Below, piece after piece: positions 49,969 through 58,354 of a DNA stretch of 64,000 bases (the first letter of the stretch is position 1; each line of letters begins with the position of its first letter). Both the position numbers and the translations under genes were made by a program. This stretch comes from Mesoflavibacter sp. (GTDB taxonomy: Bacteria > Pseudomonadota > Alphaproteobacteria > UBA8366 > Aestuariispiraceae), in contig CP051228.1 in assembly GCA_017792345.1 (NCBI GenBank), positions 1,054,001-1,118,000 of the forward strand, written 5' to 3'. A model generated the notes under the pieces. That model searched no databases and was not told the DNA's origin. It saw nothing but the letters and a program-made list of their open reading frames with translations.

Positions 49969-52860
49969 ATGTCTGTGCAGTCCGAAGCCCAACTCGAAGC
50001 GAGCCTGATCAGGCGACTTGCCGATCTTGGATGGGCGCAGGTCTCTATCCCTGACAACGATGGCCTCGGAGCCAACCTCAAGACGCAGCTTGAGGCGCAC
50101 AACGGGATACACTTCTCGGACGGTGAGTTCCGTAGCATCTTGAACCATCTCGGTAAGGGAGGAACTTTCGAGAAGGCGAAGACGCTGCGCGACCGGATGA
50201 CGCTTCAGCGGGATGATGGCAGCACGGCCTATGTCCAGTTCTTCAATAGCCACGAGTGGTGTCGGAACCGTTATCAGGTCACTAGCCAGGTCACGCAGGT
50301 CGGAACGTATGGCACCCGTTATGACGTGACGCTTCTGGTGAACGGCCTGCCGCTCGTTCATATCGAACTGAAGCGGCGGGGCATGGAGCTTCGCGAGGCG
50401 TTCAATCAGATCAATCGCTATCAACGCCACAGCTTCTGGGCGGGTAACGCGTTGTTCCAGTACGTGCAGATTTTTGTAATCTCGAACGGCGTAAATACGA
50501 AGTACTACGCCAACAACCGGCACCAGGATTTTAAGCAGACCTTCTTCTGGGCGGATGAAGAGAACAATCCGATCACCCGGCTTGAGGCCTTTGCCGACGC
50601 CTTCCTGGAGAAGTGCTTCGTCTCCAAGATGATCGCGAAGTATGTCGTCCTGCACGAGAGCGACAAGGTGCCGATGGTGCTGCGGCCCTATCAGTTCTAC
50701 GCCGTCGAGCGGATCCTCGACCGGGTCATGAAGGGGCGGAAGAACGGCTACATCTGGCACACCACCGGCTCAGGCAAGACCCTGACGAGCTTTAAGGCGT
50801 CCCAAGTGATCGTCGAGAACCCGAAGGTCGCCAAGGTCGTGTTCGTGGTTGATCGGGCCGACCTAGACTACCAGACGACCAAGGAGTTCAACCATTTTGC
50901 GCCCGGTTCCGTCGATGGGACGGACAATACGAAGGCGCTGGTCGCGCAGCTAAATGATCCAGACAACAAGCTCGTCGTGACGACGATCCAGAAGCTGAAT
51001 ACCGCGATCACGCGCGAACGCCACGGCGTGGCGATGGAGGGGCTGAAGGATCAGCGGATCGTCTTCGTCTTCGACGAGTGCCATCGAAGCCAATTCGGAG
51101 ACACGCATAAAAACATCGTCGCCTTCTTCACGAAGGCGCAATTGTTCGGCTTCACCGGAACACCAATCCTGGCCGAGAATGCGATTGGAAAGCGTACGAC
51201 CGCGGACCTCTTCGAAGATTGCCTCCATCGCTATGTCATTACGGACGCTATCCGGGACGAGAATGTGCTGCGGTTCTCGGTGGAATATTGGGGGAAGCTG
51301 CGCAAGAAGGATGGTTCACTGCTCTCCGAGGAAGAGGTTTCGGGCCTCAACGTCAAAGAGTTCTTTGAGAGTGAGGAACGGATTGAGGGGGTGGTCGATT
51401 GGGTCATCGAAAACCACGACCGCAAGACCCACAATCGTGAGTTCTCGGCGATTATGTGCGTCGGATCCGTCGACGCCCTCACAAAGACCTATGAAGCGTT
51501 TCGGCGCAAGAAGGCTAATGGCGAGCATACGCTGAAGGTCGCGACCATCTTCACCTTCGCAGCGAATGAGGATGACGCCGACGCGGATGGCCTGATTGGG
51601 GAACCGGACGTAACCGGCGGCCCTGTCAACGCCGCCACGCAGCACAGCCGGGATAAGCTCGCCTCCTATGTTGCGGACTACAACGCGATGTTCGGCACGA
51701 ACCATAGCGTCAAGGACGGCAAGGCCTTCTACGTCTACTACAAAGAGATCGCCAAGCGGATGAAGTGGCGGGATCGGAAGGGCTTCATCCCGGCGCAGGG
51801 CATCGACGTTCTTCTGGTCGTGAACATGTTCCTGACCGGGTTCGACGCGAAGACCTGCAACACACTCTATGTCGATAAGAACCTGCGTTACCACGGCCTC
51901 ATTCAGGCCTTCTCGCGCACGAACCGGATCCTCGGGCAGAAGAAGTCCCAGGGGAACATCGTGTGCTTCCGGAATTTGAAGACCCGGGTCGACGCGGCGA
52001 TTGCCTTGTTCTCGAACAAGGAGGCCGATGAAACGATCCTGATTGCGCCCTATCAGGACTATGTGGATCGCTTCAATGAGGCGGTCATGGAATTGCTGAA
52101 GATCGCCCCAACTCCGGCGGCCGTGGATCGGCTCGTTTCGGAAGAGGATATCCTCGCGTTCATCCGCGCTTTCCGGGAACTGATCCGCATCAAGAATGTT
52201 CTGACGACCTTTACCGAGTTCACCGACGACGACCTATCACTGGACGCTCAACGGTTCGAGGACTTCAAGAGCAAGTATCTGGACATCCATGACCGCATGA
52301 AGTCGGACCAGGATGACGATCACAAGGCGTCGATTGTCGATGAGGTCGACTTCGAACTCGAACTGATCCGGCGGGACAACATCAATGTCGCCTACATCCT
52401 TGCCCTCTTGGCGTCCGTTGCCGCCGAGCGGGATGACGCGGAAGAGGGCGCAGATGGGGATACGGCGAAGAAGACGAAGGCTGCGCTCGATCTCCTTAGC
52501 TCCGAGCCCAGGCTACGCAGCAAGCGCGAGCTGATCGAAGAGTTCATAGCCAGTTATCTCCCCGCGATGCGCAGTGAAGAGGAGACGCGAACCTCCTTCC
52601 TCGATTTCTGGACAGAGAAACGCGACGCCGCTTTCGAGCAGATATGTGTCGACGAAAAGTTGGACAGGGCCGGGTTTATGGGTCTGCTGGAGTCGTACCA
52701 GTTCTCCGGAAAGCCCCCTTTGACCGACCAGATTGTTGCGATCATGCAGGAGCCTCCTGGGATCCTCCAGAGAAAGCGCTCGGCCGAGCGGATCATGTCT
52801 AAGCTCAGAGACTTCGTTGAGACCTTCGACGAGGGAATGGGCGACATCGAGGCCGAGTAG
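49969..52860 (+). CDS. hsdR: Type I restriction-modification endonuclease subunit HsdR
   Basis: Translocase/nuclease subunit of 963 aa. The N-terminal nuclease has Asp119 in TRYDVTLLV and Glu133-x-Lys135 in HIELKRRG. The superfamily 2 motor follows with Walker A TTGSGKT (265-271) and DECH (369-372, VFDECHRSQFG), then the second RecA-like domain with the LLVVNMFLTGFDA and QAFSRTNR motifs, and a helical C-terminus that binds the methylase. It cuts unmodified DNA far from the recognition site after ATP-driven translocation. All catalytic residues are intact, so the system appears functional if HsdS is in frame. Confidence 0.96.
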   Translation: MSVQSEAQLEASLIRRLADLGWAQVSIPDNDGLGANLKTQLEAHNGIHFSDGEFRSILNHLGKGGTFEKAKTLRDRMTLQRDDGSTAYVQFFNSHEWCRNRYQVTSQVTQVGTYGTRYDVTLLVNGLPLVHIELKRRGMELREAFNQINRYQRHSFWAGNALFQYVQIFVISNGVNTKYYANNRHQDFKQTFFWADEENNPITRLEAFADAFLEKCFVSKMIAKYVVLHESDKVPMVLRPYQFYAVERILDRVMKGRKNGYIWHTTGSGKTLTSFKASQVIVENPKVAKVVFVVDRADLDYQTTKEFNHFAPGSVDGTDNTKALVAQLNDPDNKLVVTTIQKLNTAITRERHGVAMEGLKDQRIVFVFDECHRSQFGDTHKNIVAFFTKAQLFGFTGTPILAENAIGKRTTADLFEDCLHRYVITDAIRDENVLRFSVEYWGKLRKKDGSLLSEEEVSGLNVKEFFESEERIEGVVDWVIENHDRKTHNREFSAIMCVGSVDALTKTYEAFRRKKANGEHTLKVATIFTFAANEDDADADGLIGEPDVTGGPVNAATQHSRDKLASYVADYNAMFGTNHSVKDGKAFYVYYKEIAKRMKWRDRKGFIPAQGIDVLLVVNMFLTGFDAKTCNTLYVDKNLRYHGLIQAFSRTNRILGQKKSQGNIVCFRNLKTRVDAAIALFSNKEADETILIAPYQDYVDRFNEAVMELLKIAPTPAAVDRLVSEEDILAFIRAFRELIRIKNVLTTFTEFTDDDLSLDAQRFEDFKSKYLDIHDRMKSDQDDDHKASIVDEVDFELELIRRDNINVAYILALLASVAAERDDAEEGADGDTAKKTKAALDLLSSEPRLRSKRELIEEFIASYLPAMRSEEETRTSFLDFWTEKRDAAFEQICVDEKLDRAGFMGLLESYQFSGKPPLTDQIVAIMQEPPGILQRKRSAERIMSKLRDFVETFDEGMGDIEAE

Positions 52861-52938
52861 TCTGGTTGCATTTCAAGTTTGTCTCGCCGCAGAATGCGGA
52901 TGGCATTGAACGCGTTCTGCGGTTGGGGCGGGAAAAGT

Positions 52939-53994
52939 ATGGAAGAAAAGATCGAGCGGTTCTTCTGCAATGATTGCAAGCGGAAGACCAAACATTTTAT
53001 TCGTGGGGAATACAATAAGACGGATGAGGACGAGCGTGCCCCGATATATCTAATGCACCGTCTATTGATCGTAGAATGCTGTGGATGCGAGCATTTAGCT
53101 CTGGTTCAACGCACGCATTTTTCAGAGGACGTAGACTACGACGAAGACCCCGAGACTGGCGAACTCGTTCAAGTCCCAAACTGGGACGAAGCGATATACC
53201 CACCAGTCACTTACCGAAATCCGCCGTCTTGGTTCGATGACCTACCCGACGACACACTCCGCGAAATCTCAGCGGAAATATACAAGTCCCTTCAAACCGG
53301 CTCCCACTATCTCGCCACCTTCGGCTCGCGAACGCTCATTGACCGATTGATTGTTCTTACGGTCGGCGACAAAGGGAACTTCCCGAAGGGGCTTCAAGCG
53401 CTTCAGGACGAAGGTAAAGTCTCTCAGCACGAAAGAGATATTTTGAACCCTGTTGTAGACGCCGGTAACGCGGCGGCGCATAGGGGTTGGGCTCCTACCA
53501 AAGATCAGATCGAAGTGATTCTCGACACGGTGGAGGGCCTTATCCATCGCCTGCTGGTGCTTCCGCAGTTGGCCGAAGAACTTGAGGAAGCTGTGCCAGG
53601 CAGGGGCGCGCCCGCCAAGCCGAAGGTTGGTAAGGGCGTCGTGACCGTCAAAGACAAGGTTGAAGCCGCACCCAAAGACCTTAGAGCCATCTTCGACGAG
53701 CTGTCAGATACTCTGAAGTCGTTTGGCGACGACGTAACCGTACATCCGCAGAAGCATTACATCGCTTTCCGCCGAAACCGAAACTTCGCCTCCGTGCAAA
53801 TCTACAACAAGAAGCGCGTTGTTCGAGTCTATCTGAATCTCGATCCCGACAATATTGCGGTCAAGGGACTGGATACGCGCGATGTCCGGCAGATCGGCCA
53901 CTTTGGCACGGGTGACCTTGAGATAACATTGAAGTCCAAGAAGGATCTGTCACAAGCTCGCGATCTTATGGAGCAAAGCTACAACGCCTCTTGA
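52939..53994 (+). CDS. DUF4145 / DUF5655-type protein linked to type I restriction
   Basis: Soluble protein of about 351 aa. The N-terminal part has a CxxC...CxxC pair (CNDCKRK ... ECCGCEH), likely zinc-binding. The middle is the DUF4145 helical domain (ISAEIYKSLQTGSHYLATFGSR, NAAAHRGWAPT), common beside type I restriction genes. The C-terminal ~100 residues match DUF5655 (VVRVYLNLDPDNI, then VRQIGHFGTGDLEITLKSKKDL). The ATG at 52939 is chosen for GGGAAAAGT just upstream and conserved context. It lies downstream of hsdR on the same strand. Function unknown; modulation of restriction is plausible. Confidence 0.8.
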   Translation: MEEKIERFFCNDCKRKTKHFIRGEYNKTDEDERAPIYLMHRLLIVECCGCEHLALVQRTHFSEDVDYDEDPETGELVQVPNWDEAIYPPVTYRNPPSWFDDLPDDTLREISAEIYKSLQTGSHYLATFGSRTLIDRLIVLTVGDKGNFPKGLQALQDEGKVSQHERDILNPVVDAGNAAAHRGWAPTKDQIEVILDTVEGLIHRLLVLPQLAEELEEAVPGRGAPAKPKVGKGVVTVKDKVEAAPKDLRAIFDELSDTLKSFGDDVTVHPQKHYIAFRRNRNFASVQIYNKKRVVRVYLNLDPDNIAVKGLDTRDVRQIGHFGTGDLEITLKSKKDLSQARDLMEQSYNAS

Positions 53995-54060
53995 AACCGA
54001 TGCTCGTTTTGTCTCCCGAAACTGAGTACGGCAAACGGCTACTAGAAAGCAGACTCAGAG

Positions 54061-54789
54061 ATGTTCACCGCAGAAGACGCAGATGCATTTGGTAAGAAGC
54101 TAGCGAACGCCACTCAGCGGGTCGTTGACGATTACGCCTCCGGCGATGTGGTTCACGAAGAGCCGTTCTCGGATCAGCTATGCGGTCGACTGAAGGAGAC
54201 TGTCCATGACTTCGAGACGGAAAATGTAGTTTGGCAGACCGATGTCGCCATTGGAGGAAAAGGTCCAGCGCATCTGCGGATGCGATCGCTCACGAAAACA
54301 AAGGAAGAGCCAGTTTTAGGCGCTGACCTCGTTATGGTGTTGGATATCCAATTGGATGACTTTCAAGTCCAGAAGGGAATCCTTGCTCAGGCAAAGCGCC
54401 TTGAGTTGGGCAAAAACATGGACGCCAACAATCTTACCCGTCTCCGAAACCAGTGTGGGGCAATGCTCTCCATCACGCCAGCAAGCATGGTTCTCTTGTA
54501 TCACAGAGGTGGAGTTACCCCTGTATCAGCTGCGGCGGTGCTGGCGTATCAAGGCAAGGACCTTCATTCCATAAACACGTACGGTATGGGAATTTTTTAC
54601 ACAGACTTCGCTATGTGCTGGATCGGTGACACCGACATACGAGCTACCGACCAGAATTCGCTAGAAGCGCTACGACAGATGGCCCAAGCGCGGGCTGCAA
54701 TCAGGTTCAGTGGGACCGGTCGTACGTACGACGACATCCCCGATGGTGCCCCGCCGAGACGAGGCCCAAGGAGAAAGCTCGATATCTAA
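54061..54789 (+). CDS. Predicted Mrr-like nuclease (QxK variant)
   Basis: Protein of 242 aa. The key region is EEPVLGADLVMVLDIQ ... KGILAQAKRLE, the PD-(D/E)XK pattern with Gln-x-Lys replacing Glu-x-Lys, as in Mrr-type enzymes that cut modified DNA. The N-terminal ~60 residues are helical. The C-terminus ends in a basic tail (PPRRGPRRKLDI). It is the last clear gene of the island, after the restriction operon. An additional activity against methylated foreign DNA would complement type I restriction, but this is inferred from the motif only. Confidence 0.62.
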   Translation: MFTAEDADAFGKKLANATQRVVDDYASGDVVHEEPFSDQLCGRLKETVHDFETENVVWQTDVAIGGKGPAHLRMRSLTKTKEEPVLGADLVMVLDIQLDDFQVQKGILAQAKRLELGKNMDANNLTRLRNQCGAMLSITPASMVLLYHRGGVTPVSAAAVLAYQGKDLHSINTYGMGIFYTDFAMCWIGDTDIRATDQNSLEALRQMAQARAAIRFSGTGRTYDDIPDGAPPRRGPRRKLDI

Positions 54790-55108
54790 GAGCTTGGGTA
54801 GCACTAGGTAGCAACACCTTGTAAGAGGAAAGCTATCTGTCCGCCGCAGGTTAGATTGAACAAATATTTTAGACGCTTAGTCCTGAGATGCGGCCATGAA
54901 CATCCGTAGTAGTGTCGGTTACCTTCGTCGGCTAGTTTGCTCAGACTATCAGGTCACGCCCCAAGAGTGGACTTTGCTCGAGGATACAGCAAACGCCCGG
55001 TTCGAGCTTAGGTTATGGCGTTGAGCTCTTCTGCCACACATGTGCCACACGAAACGATTGCCACTTGCCGAGATGCCATTGAGAAATCTACGAAGTATTT
55101 GAAAAGTT
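54790..55108 (+). other. Right-hand island end without a clear gene
   Basis: About 319 bases between the last island gene and the tRNA. A 42-codon frame at 54896-55024 (MNIRSSVGYLRRLVCSDYQV...) ends within it but has no ribosome site and is of doubtful reality. The last ~80 bases contain the TGCCAC-type repeat cluster described separately. Confidence 0.5.
55032..55080 (+). repeat. TGCCAC repeat cluster inside right island end (putative integrase arm sites)
   Basis: TGCCACACATG at 55032-55042 is followed at once by TGCCACACGAA at 55043-55053, then TGCCACTTGCC at 55059-55069 and TGCCATT at 55074-55080. The 11-base period and the word match the tandem pair at 38700-38721 near the left end. They sit 30-75 bases from the right attachment core. 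Confidence 0.55.
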
Positions 55109-55195
55109 TGGTGCCCCCGGGGAGACTCGAACTCCCACTTCCGTAAGGAAAACAGATTTTGAGTCTGCCGCGTCTACCAATTCCGCCACAGGGGC
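55109..55195 (-). tRNA. tRNA-Leu (anticodon CAA)
   Basis: An 87-base gene on the minus strand with encoded CCA. Acceptor GCCCCTG pairs with CGGGGGC, the D arm contains GAATTGGTAGACGC, the anticodon loop is CTCAAAA (anticodon CAA, decoding UUG), a long variable arm identifies the Leu class, and the T loop is GTTCGAGTC. Bases 55109-55164 (the 3' part) form the right attachment site of the island, so the intact tRNA has been rebuilt with island-borne 3' sequence and stays functional. Confidence 0.97.
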
Positions 55196-55341
55196 CTCAG
55201 CCGGGTGAATAGGCGAAAAAGGGGGGACCTTCAACCGGTTTTGCGCAGCATGGAAAACTGGGGCCGGAAAAGAAGGCTCGCCACGGCGGGGGCGGCTGGG
55301 CTACCCTTGGCGCGATTGTGGTGAGGGGACCGTTAGGAACG

Positions 55342-56595
55342 ATGTCGGAGACGGCAGATAGCGCTGTGCGCCTGGGCGGTCGGCGCGATGACGATCACGC
55401 CGCCAAGCTTCTGCGCGAGGCCGCGTCGGAAATTACGCAAGGCCTGTTGGTCGTCGACGGCGACCTGACGATCACCTTTGTCAACAACCCCTACCGCCGC
55501 TTTTTCGGGTTCGCCCCGGACGACCCGATCGTCCAGCCGGGCCAACCGCTGGAGGCCATGCTGTGGACCCTGGCGGCGCGCGGCGAGTATGGTCCGGGAC
55601 AGCCCGGTAAACATGTCGAAGCCCGACTGCGCCCGGTGCGCGACGGCAGCGAGTATTCGACGGAACGGCTGCTTAGCAACGGCCGCTATGTCGAAATCTC
55701 CGGTCACCCCCTGTCCAATGGCGGCTATGTCTTCACCTTCACGGACGTTACCGACCGGGTCGAAGAAAAGAAGCGGCTGGACCAGCTGGTTCGCGACCGG
55801 ACGGAGGAATTGCATCAGGTCAACCGCAAGCTGATCGACGGCATCGAATATGCCCGCCTGATCCAGACCGGCATTCTGCCGCAGAAATCCTTCTTCGACG
55901 CTCAGATCGGGCCCAACTTCCTGCTGTTCAAACCGGCCGATATCGTCGGCGGCGATTTCTACATCGGGGTTAAGACCGATTACGGCACCTATGTCGGTTT
56001 GGGCGACTGCACCGGCCATGGCGTGCCGGGCGCGATGATGACGATGATGGCCGCCTCCGTCTGTCGCCGCGCGATCAATGAGACGGGGGTCGGCGGCCCG
56101 GCCGCCGTGATGATGGCGATCGACCGTATCGTGCGGATCAACCTGCATCAGACCGAGGCCCAGGTCGGCCCCGACAACGGGCTGGAACTGACGCTCTGCC
56201 TGCTCGAATCCGATGTCGGCCGCGTTCGGGTTGCCGGCGCCGGGCTGGACATCTTCGTTCAGACCAAGGGCCGGATCGATCGGGTGCGCGGCACCAAGCA
56301 CGGTCTGGGTTACGGTCGGCAGACCAGCTCCGCCACCTCCATCCAGGAAACCGTCTTCACCGAGCGCGAGGCAGAGCGGATCTTCCTGACCTCGGACGGA
56401 ATTCTGGACCAGTCGGGCGGTGACAAGGGATACGGCTATGGCCGCCGCCGGTTGACGGACGCCTTGCAACAGGGCGCGGATCTGACGATCGAAGAGCAGG
56501 GCGCCCATCTGGCGGCGGATGTCGAGACCTATAGTAAGGGCTATGTGCAGCGCGACGATTTGGCCGTCTTGGGCTTTTGCCTGAAACAATCGTAA
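55342..56595 (+). CDS. siaA: SiaA-like PP2C/SpoIIE protein phosphatase with PAS domain
   Basis: Cytoplasmic phosphatase of about 417 aa. An N-terminal PAS domain (~25-145, ending YVFTFTDVTDRVEEKKRLD) is joined by a coiled coil to a SpoIIE-type PP2C domain with metal-binding Asp in VGGDFY and GDCTGHGVPGAMM, and LTSDGILDQSGG near the end. In SiaABCD systems SiaA dephosphorylates SiaC. Unlike Pseudomonas SiaA, which is membrane-bound with a periplasmic sensor, this one has no membrane helix and probably senses an internal signal by PAS. The start at 55342 has AGGAACG upstream. It is the first gene of a four-gene operon. Confidence 0.88.
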   Translation: MSETADSAVRLGGRRDDDHAAKLLREAASEITQGLLVVDGDLTITFVNNPYRRFFGFAPDDPIVQPGQPLEAMLWTLAARGEYGPGQPGKHVEARLRPVRDGSEYSTERLLSNGRYVEISGHPLSNGGYVFTFTDVTDRVEEKKRLDQLVRDRTEELHQVNRKLIDGIEYARLIQTGILPQKSFFDAQIGPNFLLFKPADIVGGDFYIGVKTDYGTYVGLGDCTGHGVPGAMMTMMAASVCRRAINETGVGGPAAVMMAIDRIVRINLHQTEAQVGPDNGLELTLCLLESDVGRVRVAGAGLDIFVQTKGRIDRVRGTKHGLGYGRQTSSATSIQETVFTEREAERIFLTSDGILDQSGGDKGYGYGRRRLTDALQQGADLTIEEQGAHLAADVETYSKGYVQRDDLAVLGFCLKQS

Positions 56596-56631
56596 AGTCG
56601 CGGCTATGAAACATCGGCCGAAGGATGCGGC

Positions 56632-57180
56632 ATGAATCAGAATGACATGACGGCCCTGCGCGAGATTTTCGAGCGCTGCCATATCGTTCTCAGCTTCAAC
56701 GGTCCGTTTTCGCAGAGCGTGATCGAGGAACTGGGCGAGGCGATCCGACGCCATCTGGAGGCCCAGACCCAGCCGCGTAAGCGCATCGCCGACGTCTTTT
56801 CGGTCTATATCGAGGTCACCCAGAACATCCGGCATTATGCCGAAAGCTGCGGTCTGGACGATGCCCATACCGCACGGCTGAATGCCGGCACGGTGCTGAT
56901 CGCGCGGGAAGACGACGAATATGCGGTCGTGTCGGGCAATCTGGTATTGAAGGAACATGCCGCCGCACTGTCCGAGCGGCTGGATTCGGTCATAGCCATG
57001 GACGAACCGGCGCTGAAGGCCGCCTATAAGGAGCGCCTACGCGCCCCGGTCGAAGACGGGGCCAAAGGCGCGGGGCTCGGTTTTCTGCAGATGGGCCGGA
57101 AGGCGTCCAGACCGCTGTCCTACAGTCTGTCGGATGCGGATGAGGATCACGCCTTCTTCACCTTGACAGTGGTGATCTAG
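56632..57180 (+). CDS. siaB: SiaB-family protein kinase
   Basis: Protein of 182 aa matching SiaB, a small kinase that phosphorylates SiaC and opposes SiaA. Family features are the N-terminal helix-strand (IVLSFNGPFSQSVIEELGEAI), the signature VFSVYIEVTQNIRHYA with the GHKL-like Asn, and the C-terminal GAGLGFLQMGRKAS glycine loop that binds ATP. It follows the phosphatase by 36 bases and is in the standard siaA-B-C-D order. Confidence 0.88.
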   Translation: MNQNDMTALREIFERCHIVLSFNGPFSQSVIEELGEAIRRHLEAQTQPRKRIADVFSVYIEVTQNIRHYAESCGLDDAHTARLNAGTVLIAREDDEYAVVSGNLVLKEHAAALSERLDSVIAMDEPALKAAYKERLRAPVEDGAKGAGLGFLQMGRKASRPLSYSLSDADEDHAFFTLTVVI

Positions 57181-57230
57181 CGCTTGAAAAAGAAGGCCTC
57201 GTCGGGGGGCGACACTGGTTGGGGACGAGC

Positions 57231-57611
57231 ATGGTCGAACGTATCACGATAGAAGGGACCCGGTCTTCGCCGGCGGTCGATTGCGACCCGAACAAGCGGG
57301 TCATTCATCTATCGGGCGAATCCTATCCGGAAAACACCTTCGATTTCTATCGTCCGATCATCGCCTGGCTGGACGAGATTTTGGATGAAGAGGCCGGTCT
57401 GCCGGTCACCTTGGAAATCGCGCTGTCCTATCTGAATACGGGCAGCATCAAATCCATGATGGATATGTTGGACCGGCTGGACGAGGCCCATGGCGACGGT
57501 GCCGAAGTGTCCGTGATCTGGCGCTGCGACCCGGATAATGAGCGCGTGGTGGAACTCGCCGAAGAATTGCTGGAAGACGTCTCCCTGCCTTACGATATCG
57601 TGACGGACTGA
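57231..57611 (+). CDS. siaC: SiaC-family regulatory phosphoprotein
   Basis: Small partner-switch protein of about 126 aa with the SiaC (DUF1987) pattern: HLSGESYPENTFDFYRPI, then LEIALSYLNTGSIKSMMDML. The Thr in LNTGS corresponds to the phosphorylation site of the family (Ser two residues on is an alternative). Unphosphorylated SiaC binds and activates the diguanylate cyclase SiaD. The ATG at 57231 with GGGGACGAGC is preferred to an upstream TTG. It sits between siaB and siaD. Confidence 0.9.
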   Translation: MVERITIEGTRSSPAVDCDPNKRVIHLSGESYPENTFDFYRPIIAWLDEILDEEAGLPVTLEIALSYLNTGSIKSMMDMLDRLDEAHGDGAEVSVIWRCDPDNERVVELAEELLEDVSLPYDIVTD

Positions 57612-57634
57612 CTCCTGGATCTAAGGGAAGACCG

Positions 57635-58333
57635 TTGGCGGACCAGAACAAGACGGACGCGCGCATCGACGCGCTGTTGGAGCGGTTGGACCAGGTCACG
57701 CCGGAGCTCCAGGCCGAGGTCGAATGGCTGGTTGGCCGTTACCGGCGGCTGGACCGGAATCTGGACAAAATATCGCGGATGAGCGACCGGATGCAGGCGC
57801 AGATCCTGGACCTGAACGATCAGTTGCGCGCCGCGTCGATCACCGACCCGCTGACCGGCATGGCCAACCGGCGTGGCGCCCATGACGCGCTGATCGCCGA
57901 AACGCGCGCCTATCTGGAAGCCGATCTGCCGTTTTGCGTCGCGCTGTTCGACATCGACCATTTCAAGGCGGTCAACGACACCCACGGCCATGATGTCGGG
58001 GATGAGGTTCTGGTGGATTTTGCCGCGCGCCTGTCGGGCGCCATGCGCGATCGGGACATGATCGCGCGGTGGGGCGGTGAGGAGTTTCTGGTCCTGATGC
58101 CGGAAACCGGAACGGACGATGCCAGTATTCTGCTGGAAGGTTTTCTGGAAATGCTGCGGGCCCGGCCGATCAAGACCGCGAACGGCCCGCTCAGAATCAC
58201 TGCCAGCGCCGGGCTGTGCCGCTACATCCCCTCGGACGAGGGATACGACCGGACGGTCTACCGGGCCGACCAGGCGCTCTATGCGGCCAAGACCGCCGGT
58301 CGCGACCGCTGGGTAATGGCAGAAGAGTCGTAG
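57635..58333 (+). CDS. siaD: GGDEF diguanylate cyclase (SiaD-like)
   Basis: Cyclic di-GMP synthase of 232 aa. An N-terminal helical/coiled segment (~1-70) is followed by a GGDEF domain with DPLTGMANRR, FDIDHFKAVNDTHGHDVGD and the active-site loop RWGGEEF. RDRD five residues before GGEEF is an intact RxxD inhibitory site, so product feedback is expected. The start is TTG after AAGGGAAGACCG. It is the output of the SiaABC switch; it would set c-di-GMP levels for surface attachment or aggregation. Confidence 0.92.
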   Translation: MADQNKTDARIDALLERLDQVTPELQAEVEWLVGRYRRLDRNLDKISRMSDRMQAQILDLNDQLRAASITDPLTGMANRRGAHDALIAETRAYLEADLPFCVALFDIDHFKAVNDTHGHDVGDEVLVDFAARLSGAMRDRDMIARWGGEEFLVLMPETGTDDASILLEGFLEMLRARPIKTANGPLRITASAGLCRYIPSDEGYDRTVYRADQALYAAKTAGRDRWVMAEES

Positions 58334-58354
58334 GCGCCATCCCGGTTAGACGGA

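Larger units (their letters stand above)
38527..55164. mobile_element. Genomic island integrated in tRNA-Leu(CAA)
   Basis: A 16.6-kb region bounded by a perfect 56-bp direct repeat, 38527-38582 and 55109-55164. The right copy is the 3' part of an intact tRNA-Leu and the left copy is an orphan tRNA fragment, as expected after integration into a tRNA 3' end. It holds a P4-type integrase at the left end, an AlpA-like gene, a reverse transcriptase, a second tyrosine recombinase, several unknown genes and a type I restriction-modification system. Sequence within it is visibly less GC-rich than the flanks. Clusters of TGCCAC-type repeats lie just inside both ends. The integrase lies at the end away from the intact tRNA, which is the less common orientation. 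Confidence 0.93.
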
